A stretch of DNA of 6,785 nt from Desulfovibrionaceae bacterium UBA930. GTDB taxonomy: Bacteria > Desulfobacterota > Desulfovibrionia > Desulfovibrionales > Desulfovibrionaceae. Both the position numbers and the translations under genes were made by a program. Position 1 is the stretch's first letter. Each line of letters begins with the position of its first letter. The notes beneath the pieces were generated by a model. That model searched no databases. It was not told the origin of the DNA and saw only the letters and a program-made list of their open reading frames with translations. Location: assembly GCA_002293605.1 (NCBI GenBank), contig DBDO01000221.1, forward strand, positions 14,254 to 21,038, written 5' to 3'. Of this stretch, positions 1 to 5,572 are shown piece by piece.

Positions 1-530
1 CGGGGCTTTCAAGCCCGGATTTTGCGCCTTTTGGACAAGCGGGCCTTGCAGAAAGGCAAGGTTCGGCAAGGGCGGCACAGCCCCCTTCTCCCCCCGATCT
101 TGCTGCCCCTTCCGCCCATACTGCCAATGCTAACGCCCCCGCTTCTGCGGGGGTTGGCGCTTTCGGCGCAGGTCCAGTGTCCGTAGCGGAACAAAACCCC
201 ACAGCGGCTGTCCCGACCCTTGAGGCACTGCCCGGCGCAGCAGAGCGGCAAAGCCCGGCTGCGGCACTTACGCCCGGAGAACTCGCAAGGCCGGATGGAA
301 AAAATACGCTCGTAGTGCGGGCAACAGCGGAATGCTGGATTCGCTCCCGAACGGACGGCTTGCGAACGCGCGACCATACGCTGCGGCCCGGCGGCGTGTT
401 CACCATCAGCTACGATCAGCAGTTGGAAATAACCTTTGGCAATGCCGGCGGCGTTACGGTTTCCCATAACGGCAAAAATATGGGCAGCCCAGGGGCCGGA
501 GGGCAGATTGCAACCCTACGCTTTCCTTAG
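1..530 (+). CDS. RodZ-like DUF4115 domain protein, C-terminal part (5' end outside window)
   Basis: The frame is open from base 3 to the TAG at 528-530, so the start lies upstream; the GTG at 177 is an internal valine. The first 90 or so codons encode a Pro/Ala/Gly-rich low-complexity linker. The last 75 or so encode a compact beta-rich domain with DUF4115 (RodZ C-terminal) hallmarks: a segment starting LVVRATAECWIRSRTDG, then LRPGG, then the glycine/asparagine-rich end (FGNAGGVTVSHNGK, LGSP-like GSPGAGGQ, ATLRFP). In family members this domain follows an N-terminal Xre-type helix-turn-helix, one membrane helix and a periplasmic linker, and RodZ links MreB to the cell-wall elongation machinery. 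Those N-terminal parts are not visible here, so the exact role is inferred. The stop abuts the recO start, implying an operon with translational coupling. Confidence 0.85.
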   Translation, partial: GLSSPDFAPFGQAGLAERQGSARAAQPPSPPDLAAPSAHTANANAPASAGVGAFGAGPVSVAEQNPTAAVPTLEALPGAAERQSPAAALTPGELARPDGKNTLVVRATAECWIRSRTDGLRTRDHTLRPGGVFTISYDQQLEITFGNAGGVTVSHNGKNMGSPGAGGQIATLRFP

Positions 531-533
531 GTG

Positions 534-1286
534 ATGGAATTTTCTGAAAGAGTGCTGGTGCTGCAAGTCGGCAAATTCAGGGAGGCGGATGTGTGGGTCC
601 GTTTTCTCTCGCCAACGCGCGGCCTGACATCCGCCTTTGCTTTTGGCGGCAGCCGCAGCCGCAGACGTTTTGTCGGCTGCCTTGACCTTTTCAATGAGAT
701 AAGCGTGCGCGTCAGCGCCTCAAAGCGCGGGTCCTACCTTGCCCTGCAGGAAGGGGCGTTAATCAGGGGGCTCGGCAGACTGCGCAGTGATTGGCCCCGC
801 TTTGGTCTGGCCGTCAACTGTGCCCGTTTTTTGCAAAGTTTCGGCATTGGTCCCGAAGGGGCTGGCGAGGCGCTTTTTTTGATGCGCGAAGTCTTGCGTC
901 TGTTGGACGAGGGAGAAAAGCTGCCTCGGCTTTTACCGCTCTTTTTTCGCATCCGCCTGGCCTTTGAACAGGGCTACGCCCTGGATCTGTCGCACTGCGC
1001 GCGCTGCAAAAATACGCTTTCAGGCGCGTCTGAGCGCTCTTTTTTGCTCCTGAGCGAAGGGCGCATCATCTGCTCCTCTTGCGCCGGAACAGGACAGGAT
1101 CGCTTGCTTCCCCTGGGAGGGGAGGCCCTGCGCGCTTTGGAAAAGGTTGCGCTGCTGCCGCCTTCGGAGTGGAACCAGGTGGGGCTGTCCGGATCGGGCG
1201 TTCAGGAATTCGCCCGTGCCGTGGATGGGTTTATAGAATACCATGTGGGCGTCGCCTGGGATAAAGGGCGCTTTGTGCGCCGTTAG
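534..1286 (+). CDS. recO: DNA repair protein RecO
   Basis: RecO acts in the RecF pathway: it binds single-stranded DNA and, with RecR, helps load RecA at gaps covered by SSB. The protein is 250 residues, normal for the family. The N-terminal OB-fold region opens with EFSERVLVLQVGKFREADVW and continues with the usual segments (LSPTRGL, a basic SRSRRRF stretch and LDLFNEI). A helical middle part is followed by a four-cysteine zinc-finger pattern, CARC at about 155-158 and CSSC at about 180-183, typical of zinc-containing RecO proteins. The start is either GTG 531 or ATG 534; I prefer ATG 534 because it gives the standard MEF-type N-terminus. No strong Shine-Dalgarno sits at normal distance; the upstream stop TAG directly precedes GTGATG, so expression probably depends on translational coupling with the DUF4115 gene. 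Confidence 0.93.
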   Translation: MEFSERVLVLQVGKFREADVWVRFLSPTRGLTSAFAFGGSRSRRRFVGCLDLFNEISVRVSASKRGSYLALQEGALIRGLGRLRSDWPRFGLAVNCARFLQSFGIGPEGAGEALFLMREVLRLLDEGEKLPRLLPLFFRIRLAFEQGYALDLSHCARCKNTLSGASERSFLLLSEGRIICSSCAGTGQDRLLPLGGEALRALEKVALLPPSEWNQVGLSGSGVQEFARAVDGFIEYHVGVAWDKGRFVRR

Positions 1287-1321
1287 GCAGCGCTGTAAGG
1301 CGTATCTTCCTTAGAACAAAA

Positions 1322-2131
1322 ATGCATCTCATGACGACATTGCCGGAAACCTACGCACACTTGCAGCGCATTGCCTCATTGTACGGGAGCGCATATGCCA
1401 GGGCCGCGTCTGGCTGCGGCGAAGTAATTCTCACGCAGGGGCGGGCACAGTTTTACCCCTGGCATATGCACGCAGAGCACTGGACGGTCGGTTTCGTGCG
1501 CCAGGGCTCTGTTTTTCTGGCTACCAAGATAGAATCCCGCCAACTGCGAGCCGGGCAGCATTTTTCTATAGCCCCCTACGAGTTGCACAGTCTGCGGCTG
1601 GAAGCGGAAAGTTCGCTCCTGGTCGTATGCTTTGAGAGCGGCGGTCTTGTCACGGAGCAGGGCAGGGCGTTTTTTTCACAAGGCCCTTTCTTTTTGGGGG
1701 AGGCGGAACGGACTTGCTTCACGGCTGCCGATGCCAGCGAGAACAGCATACCATTGCAAGGGGCTTGCCTTTGTATGCCGGAGACGGAGGAACTCAGGTG
1801 CGCCCGTTCAATTCGGGAACTGGCGCGGCTGATGCTGGAAAAGCCTGCTGAGGCGCTGTGCCTTGAGCAGATGGCTTGCCATGCCGGATACAGCCCCTGG
1901 CATTTTTTACGTCTTTTCCAAAAGATCATGCATATGACGCCGCATGCCTTTCAACTTCTGTGCCGTCTTCGTCTGTTGCGCGCCATGCTGCGAAAAGATA
2001 CGGCAAGCGCGGAGCTTGCTGTATCTGCCGGGTTCGTTGACCAGAGCCATATGCACAAGCTGTTCAAACGTCACCATGGGATGACCCCCGGTCAATTTAA
2101 GAAGGCCGCTTTTACTTTGGAAGCGCTATAA
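1322..2131 (+). CDS. AraC-family transcriptional regulator with N-terminal cupin sensor domain
   Basis: 269 residues in the classic two-part AraC layout. Residues about 35-110 form an AraC-type beta-barrel ligand-binding domain (FYPWHMHAEHWTVGFVRQGS, then LRAGQHFSIAPYELHS). The C-terminal 95 or so residues carry two helix-turn-helix motifs: LEQMACHAGYSPWHFLRLFQ at about 181-200, and ELAVSAGFVDQSHMHKLFKR at 231-250, followed by the signature HHGMTPGQF. It should act as a cytoplasmic DNA-binding, effector-responsive activator or repressor; the ligand cannot be read from sequence. ATG 1322 is chosen; ATG 1331 is an alternative, and neither has a clear Shine-Dalgarno at normal spacing. It starts 35 bases after recO with no obvious terminator between, so it may be read from the recO transcript. 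Its 3' end overlaps the convergent cupin gene by 20 bases, making that gene a plausible target or functional partner. Confidence 0.92.
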   Translation: MHLMTTLPETYAHLQRIASLYGSAYARAASGCGEVILTQGRAQFYPWHMHAEHWTVGFVRQGSVFLATKIESRQLRAGQHFSIAPYELHSLRLEAESSLLVVCFESGGLVTEQGRAFFSQGPFFLGEAERTCFTAADASENSIPLQGACLCMPETEELRCARSIRELARLMLEKPAEALCLEQMACHAGYSPWHFLRLFQKIMHMTPHAFQLLCRLRLLRAMLRKDTASAELAVSAGFVDQSHMHKLFKRHHGMTPGQFKKAAFTLEAL

Positions 2132-2501
2132 ACTTGGCGAACAGGCGCAGCCCTTCCGCTCCGGCCCGTACCTCGTGCGGCGCATCACGGGCGATCACGG
2201 CCATTGTTCCGGGGCCGTAGGGAACCTCTTCCTGTCCTATCAGGCAAAGACCTTGGCCTGATACGACTTCATGAAGTTCAATGCTTGCCGGATGTCTGTG
2301 CAGCCCGATTGCGCAGTGAGGCTCGATGCGGACAAGATGGCAGGCCAGCAGGCCCTCTGTCTGCTCCTCCGCAAGCAGAGTTTTCAAGGATACTCCGGTG
2401 AAATCCTTATGCGGACTCCAGGGACAAAGAGCCAGATCGATTTTTTGGCCCTTTTGCCGCAAAACGCCCTTTTCAAAGTGTTGGAACAGATCGTTTTCCA
2501 T
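2112..2501 (-). CDS. Small single-domain cupin protein
   Basis: 129 residues from ATG 2501, chosen because AAGGAGG at 2506-2512 lies 4 bases upstream; a TTG five codons earlier overlaps that Shine-Dalgarno and is unlikely. The C-terminal two thirds is a single conserved cupin barrel. Motif 1 is GLHRHPASIELHEVVSGQG (about 66-84), with metal-ligand candidates His68, His70 and Glu75. Motif 2 is YGPGTMAVIARDAPHEV (95-111), with His109 as the remaining ligand. The N-terminal part (WSPHKDFTGVSLKTLL) is shared by stand-alone cupins that bind a metal and a small molecule. There is no signal peptide, so it should be cytoplasmic. Substrate and reaction cannot be assigned: it could be an isomerase, a dioxygenase-like enzyme or a ligand-binding protein. 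It converges on the AraC-type regulator gene and has an unusual structured mRNA leader. Confidence 0.88.
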   Translation of the reverse strand: MENDLFQHFEKGVLRQKGQKIDLALCPWSPHKDFTGVSLKTLLAEEQTEGLLACHLVRIEPHCAIGLHRHPASIELHEVVSGQGLCLIGQEEVPYGPGTMAVIARDAPHEVRAGAEGLRLFAKFIALPK

Positions 2502-2550
2502 ACTGCCTCCTTGCAATAGAATGTGGGAGGCAGTGTAGGCCTTGCGGCCT
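2502..2550 (-). promoter_or_regulatory. Structured 5' leader of the cupin gene that sequesters its ribosome binding site
   Basis: Read on the - strand, the leader holds two consecutive hairpins. The first (2550-2537) is AGGCC-GCAA-GGCCT, a 5-bp stem closed by a GNRA-type tetraloop. Two bases later, ACTGCCTCC (2534-2526) is perfectly complementary to GGAGGCAGT (2510-2502) across a 15-base loop. The second arm contains the whole GGAGG Shine-Dalgarno, and its last base directly precedes the ATG at 2501. Such a fold would block ribosome access unless opened by temperature, a ligand, an antisense RNA or a protein. The complementarity is read directly; the regulatory role is inferred. The inverted repeat could instead be a DNA operator. 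Confidence 0.6.
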
Positions 2551-2558
2551 CTTCAAGT

Positions 2559-2564
2559 ATTGTA
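2559..2564 (-). promoter_or_regulatory. Possible -10 element for the cupin gene
   Basis: The - strand reads TACAAT, a five-of-six match to the TATAAT consensus, next to a run of T. A TTGTTC about 15 bases upstream could be a poor -35 box. A start site around 2552 would put the GNRA hairpin at the very 5' end of the transcript. The spacing is short and the -35 is weak, so this is tentative. Confidence 0.3.
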
Positions 2565-2621
2565 AAAAATTGCGCTACGGAACAAAAAACGGCCCTGCCG
2601 CTTTTGGGAAATTGCGGATGC

Positions 2622-2697
2622 GGGGGCCATGCCCCCTGCCGAGGAGGTCTGGAGAGGCGCTGCCCCTCCAGAAAATTCTTTGAAGGAGAACGCTCCT
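2622..2697 (-). terminator. Three-hairpin array downstream of cimA, probable transcription end
   Basis: Three inverted repeats lie in a row after cimA. AGGAG/CTCCT (2684-2688 with 2693-2697, loop of 4) has a stem that includes bases of the cimA stop codon. CTGGAG/CTCCAG (2649-2654 with 2666-2671) continues past one A-C mismatch into GGC/GCC with a 3-base loop. GGGGGC/GCCCCC (2622-2627 with 2631-2636) has a CAT loop. None is followed by a good U run on the - strand, so this is not a textbook intrinsic terminator. The cluster could instead be a dispersed intergenic repeat or an mRNA 3'-end stabiliser. Confidence 0.45.
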
Positions 2698-4318
2698 ACT
2701 CGTCCGCAGCCTGTTTTTTGCGCATTTCGTTTTCGTCTTTATAGAGTTTGTAGGTCACGGAATCGATCAGGGCCTGCCAGCTGGCCTCAATGATATTGAA
2801 GGACACGCCGACAGTCACCCACTTGGCGTTTTGATCCGCAGATTCTATCAGCACGCGCACCTGGGAGCCGGTCCCTTTGTGTTCGCTGGTTGCGGCAAGC
2901 ACCCGGACCTTGAAGTCCACCAGACGCATATCCTTGAGGCGCGGATAAAAGCCATATAAGGCCTTGCGCAGGGCCTTATCCAGGGCGTTGACCGGGCCTT
3001 CGCCAAAGGCGGCCGTATGTTCGGTGGCCCCTTCAACCTCAAGGGTGACCGTGGCTTCGGAAAGGGGCACGCCGTCTCCGTCCTGTTTGGATTCCAGAAC
3101 GCGGAACTGGACGAGCTTGAAAAAATCCCGCACGCCCCGGCGTCCCAGCTTGCGTAAAAGCAGAAGCTCCACCGAGGCTTCGGCCGCGGCGTAGTCGTAA
3201 CCGTAGCTGGCCTTTTGCTTGAGTTCGGCGAGCAGGCCCTTGACCACGGGTTCGTCTTTATCCAGATGAAAGCCAAAACGCCGGGCCATGGACACGATAT
3301 TGCTGCGTCCGGCCAGTTCGGTGAGCAGCACGCGCTGCTCGTTGCCCACCACGAGCGGGTCGATATGCTCGTACAGGGAGGAATTGCGGTTGACCGCGCT
3401 GACGTGCACGCCCCCCTTGTGGGCAAAGGCGGAACGCCCTACAAAGGGCTGGCGGCTGAAGGGGGCCATATTGGCCACTTCGGCCACGTAGGTGGAGACT
3501 GCCCGCAGCATGGAGAGCCTGCCTTCGGGCAGGCAGCGATATGCGCCGTCATACTTGCATTCAAGCACAGGGATCAGGGAGCAGAGATTGGTATTGCCGC
3601 AGCGTTCGCCAATGCCGTTGACCGTGCCTTGGACCATGCGGGCACCGGCTTCGACAGAGGCCAGCGAGACAGCAACGGCCAGTTCGCAGTCATTGTGGGC
3701 GTGAATGCCGATGCAGGCTTGGGGCAGTTCCTCGCGCACCCGCGCTGTTGCTGCGGCCACGAATTCCGGCGTGCTGCCGCCGTTGGTGTCGCAAAGGACC
3801 AGGGTGTCCGCGCCCGCCTCAAGGGCTTTTTTCAGGGCCGCGAGCGCATAGTCTGCATTGTGCCGAAAGCCGTCGAAAAAGTGTTCGGCGTCAAAAAGCA
3901 CTTCCGGCACATTTTTTTTCAGCAGGGCAACGGAATCGCTTATGACCTCAAGATAGCGCTGCGTGCTCACGCGCAGGGCCTCGTGCACATGCAGTTCCCA
4001 GGTCTTGCCGAAAATCGTTGCCACAGGTGCCTTGGAGGACACAAGTGCGGCCAGATTTTTGTCCTGCTCGGCACTGTTGCCGGGGTGATGCGTTGAGCCA
4101 AAGGCCGCGATGCGGGCGTTTTTCAGGCTGTAGGCGGCTATCTCCTTGAAAAAGGCCGTGTCCACCGGGCTGGATCCGGGCCAGCCTCCTTCAATGTAGT
4201 GCAGTCCGAGTTCATCCAGCTTGAGAGCGATTTTAATCTTGTCTTCAAGCGAAAGGTTGACATCTTCGGCCTGGTTCCCATCGCGCAGACTCGTGTCGTA
4301 AATGGTGATATGCTTCAT
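2696..4318 (-). CDS. cimA: Citramalate synthase
   Basis: CimA condenses pyruvate with acetyl-CoA to (R)-citramalate, the first step of the threonine-independent route to 2-oxobutyrate and isoleucine. The protein is 540 residues from ATG 4318. A TTG three codons earlier, at the end of lysC, is possible, but MKHITIYDTSLRDGNQ is the usual family N-terminus. Residues 1 to about 270 form the DRE-TIM (HMGL-like) barrel: catalytic Arg12-Asp13 in TSLRDGNQ, CDTNGG at about 176-181, metal ligands His206 and His208 in GIHAHND, and the GTVNGIGERCGNTNL signature at about 231-245. FAHKGGVHVSAV (about 298-309) belongs to the linker region. From about 400 onward a LeuA-type dimerisation/allosteric domain probably carries isoleucine feedback. 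IEGGWPG at 42-48 and the long form favour CimA over 2-isopropylmalate or homocitrate synthase. It starts 5 bases after lysC, implying one transcript. Confidence 0.93.
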   Translation of the reverse strand: MKHITIYDTSLRDGNQAEDVNLSLEDKIKIALKLDELGLHYIEGGWPGSSPVDTAFFKEIAAYSLKNARIAAFGSTHHPGNSAEQDKNLAALVSSKAPVATIFGKTWELHVHEALRVSTQRYLEVISDSVALLKKNVPEVLFDAEHFFDGFRHNADYALAALKKALEAGADTLVLCDTNGGSTPEFVAAATARVREELPQACIGIHAHNDCELAVAVSLASVEAGARMVQGTVNGIGERCGNTNLCSLIPVLECKYDGAYRCLPEGRLSMLRAVSTYVAEVANMAPFSRQPFVGRSAFAHKGGVHVSAVNRNSSLYEHIDPLVVGNEQRVLLTELAGRSNIVSMARRFGFHLDKDEPVVKGLLAELKQKASYGYDYAAAEASVELLLLRKLGRRGVRDFFKLVQFRVLESKQDGDGVPLSEATVTLEVEGATEHTAAFGEGPVNALDKALRKALYGFYPRLKDMRLVDFKVRVLAATSEHKGTGSQVRVLIESADQNAKWVTVGVSFNIIEASWQALIDSVTYKLYKDENEMRKKQAADE

Positions 4319-4323
4319 GATCG

Positions 4324-4818
4324 TCAATCTTCGAGGTAGGAGCTTTTATCCAGCTCAAAGGCATCGTGCAGCGTGCGCACGGCCAGCTCGACATATTTTT
4401 CTTCTATCAGGCAGCTTATCTTGATTTCCGAGGTGCTGATCATGAGAATATTGATGTTTTCGGCCTGAAGCGCGGCAAAGGCCTTGGCCGCAACGCCGGA
4501 ATGGTTGCGCATGCCCACGCCGATGACCGAGATCTTGACCACGTTGTCATCATGCACGATATCAATGCCGCCAACGCCTTCGCCCACCGCAGTCATAATA
4601 TCCAGGGCGCGCCTTAGATCCTTGCGGCTCACGGTGAAGTTCATATCTGTCACGCCGTCCCGGCTGGGCGTTTGCACGATCATATCGACCGAGAGCCTGG
4701 CCGCTGCCAGGGGGCCGAAAATCGCGGCGGCAACGCCCGGCATGTCGCGCACGGAGCGCAGGGTGATCCGGGCCTGGTCCTTGTCGTAGGCGATGCCGGA
4801 AACCATGATCTGTTCCAT
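4324..4818 (-). CDS. lysC: Candidate in-frame internal product of lysC: aspartokinase beta (regulatory) subunit
   Basis: Met247 of LysC (ATG 4818) is preceded by GAGGAG (4825-4830) with 6 bases between, a better ribosome binding site than that of most genes in this window. Translation from here would give a separate 164-residue protein with just the two ACT domains, beginning MEQIMVSGIAYDKDQ. It falls at the kinase-ACT boundary, where Bacillus subtilis aspartokinase II and Corynebacterium glutamicum LysC start their overlapping beta subunits, which have nearly the same length. By analogy the enzyme would be an alpha2beta2 complex with the beta chain in allosteric control. The Shine-Dalgarno and frame are read directly; actual use is inferred, since the same bases also code for Glu-Glu in the full-length protein. 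Confidence 0.55.
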   Translation of the reverse strand: MEQIMVSGIAYDKDQARITLRSVRDMPGVAAAIFGPLAAARLSVDMIVQTPSRDGVTDMNFTVSRKDLRRALDIMTAVGEGVGGIDIVHDDNVVKISVIGVGMRNHSGVAAKAFAALQAENINILMISTSEIKISCLIEEKYVELAVRTLHDAFELDKSSYLED

Positions 4819-5556
4819 ACTTTGCTCCTCTTGAGTTACCAGGGTACCGGGGGCCTCGGAAAAGGTGCTGCGCACCAGCACCGGAACCTTAAATTTTTTC
4901 GCAAATTCCACGGAGCGTATTTCCAGCACTTTCGCCCCCATGCTGGCCATTTCCAGCATTTCGTCATAGGAGACCCGCTCCAGCTTGCGCGCCTTGGCGC
5001 ACAGGTTGGGGTCTGTGGTGAAAACGCCTTCCACATCGGTGTAGATCTCGCAAAGCTCCGCTTTTGCCGCAGCTGCAAGGGCCACGGCGGACGTATCCGA
5101 GCCGCCCCGCCCCAGGGTGGTTATGCGGCCATCTTCGGTCACGCCCTGAAATCCGGTTACAACAAGAACGTCATAGTGTTCAAACAGAGCCGTGATAGCG
5201 TGTGTATCAATGCTTCGGATTCGGGCCTTGCCAAATGTGCTGTTGCTTCTCACCCCGATCTGTCCACCGGTGCAGGAGCGGGCCCTGATGCCCGCGTCCT
5301 TGAGCAGCATGGTGAACAGGGCCACGGAAACCTGTTCCCCGGTGGAGACCAGTACATCAGATTCCGCAGGGTCAGGGTTGTCCGACCACTCACTGGCCAG
5401 GGCCAGCAGATTGTTGGTGTCTCCCGAACGGGCGGACAGCACGGCCAGAACCTTGCAGCCGTTTTGCAGCCCGCCCCGGACCTTTTCCAGGACTTGGAGC
5501 ATCCGTTCTTTGGTAGCTACGGACGTACCGCCGAATTTTTGAACCATAACGCGCAT
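4324..5556 (-). CDS. lysC: Aspartate kinase (aspartokinase), monofunctional, ACT-regulated
   Basis: It phosphorylates aspartate to 4-phosphoaspartate, the committed step toward lysine, threonine, methionine and diaminopimelate. From ATG 5556 it has 410 residues, normal for the family; the frame is open for 45 more codons upstream, but that stretch overlaps the TPR gene and is not aspartokinase-like. GAGGAA at 5566-5571 lies 9 bases before this ATG. The kinase domain (about 1-240) shows KFGGTSV at 7-13, STGEQ at 71-75, LGRGGSDTSAV at 148-158 and TDVEGVFTTDP at 173-183. Two ACT domains follow (about 264-325 and 339-400), with NHSGVAAKAF and STSEIKISCLI, the type that mediates lysine and/or threonine inhibition. 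No homoserine dehydrogenase domain is fused. The upstream TPR stop codon overlaps its Shine-Dalgarno and cimA follows after 5 bases, so a common operon is likely. Confidence 0.95.
   Translation of the reverse strand: MRVMVQKFGGTSVATKERMLQVLEKVRGGLQNGCKVLAVLSARSGDTNNLLALASEWSDNPDPAESDVLVSTGEQVSVALFTMLLKDAGIRARSCTGGQIGVRSNSTFGKARIRSIDTHAITALFEHYDVLVVTGFQGVTEDGRITTLGRGGSDTSAVALAAAAKAELCEIYTDVEGVFTTDPNLCAKARKLERVSYDEMLEMASMGAKVLEIRSVEFAKKFKVPVLVRSTFSEAPGTLVTQEEQSMEQIMVSGIAYDKDQARITLRSVRDMPGVAAAIFGPLAAARLSVDMIVQTPSRDGVTDMNFTVSRKDLRRALDIMTAVGEGVGGIDIVHDDNVVKISVIGVGMRNHSGVAAKAFAALQAENINILMISTSEIKISCLIEEKYVELAVRTLHDAFELDKSSYLED
4825..4830 (-). promoter_or_regulatory. Internal Shine-Dalgarno inside lysC
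   Basis: The - strand reads GAGGAG, then CAAAGT, then ATG at 4818. This is consensus-like sequence at optimal distance, located within coding sequence exactly between the kinase and ACT domains. It decides the proposed start of the beta subunit. Confidence 0.55.
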
Positions 5557-5565
5557 AATGCAGTG

Positions 5566-5572
5566 TTCCTCA
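5566..5572 (-). promoter_or_regulatory. lysC ribosome binding site overlapping the stop codon of the TPR gene
   Basis: The - strand reads TGAGGAA: TGA (5572-5570) ends the TPR frame and GAGGAA (5571-5566) is the lysC Shine-Dalgarno, 9 bases before ATG 5556. Ribosomes finishing the TPR gene would be placed on the lysC start region, and this fixes the lysC start. Confidence 0.7.

Noticed and set aside
9..467. 152-codon open frame on the - strand opposite the DUF4115 gene
   Set aside because: The + strand frame there encodes a recognisable DUF4115 domain; the antisense product is Arg/Cys-rich without motifs.
2523..2744. 73-codon + strand frame across the cupin leader and the cimA 3' end
   Set aside because: It runs through the hairpin array and antisense to the cimA C-terminus; the Gly/Cys/Ser/Arg-rich product looks like translated structured repeat, not a protein.
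3215..4096. 293-codon open frame on the + strand opposite cimA
   Set aside because: Same reason: it lies wholly inside the conserved barrel of cimA and has no recognisable motif or ribosome binding site.
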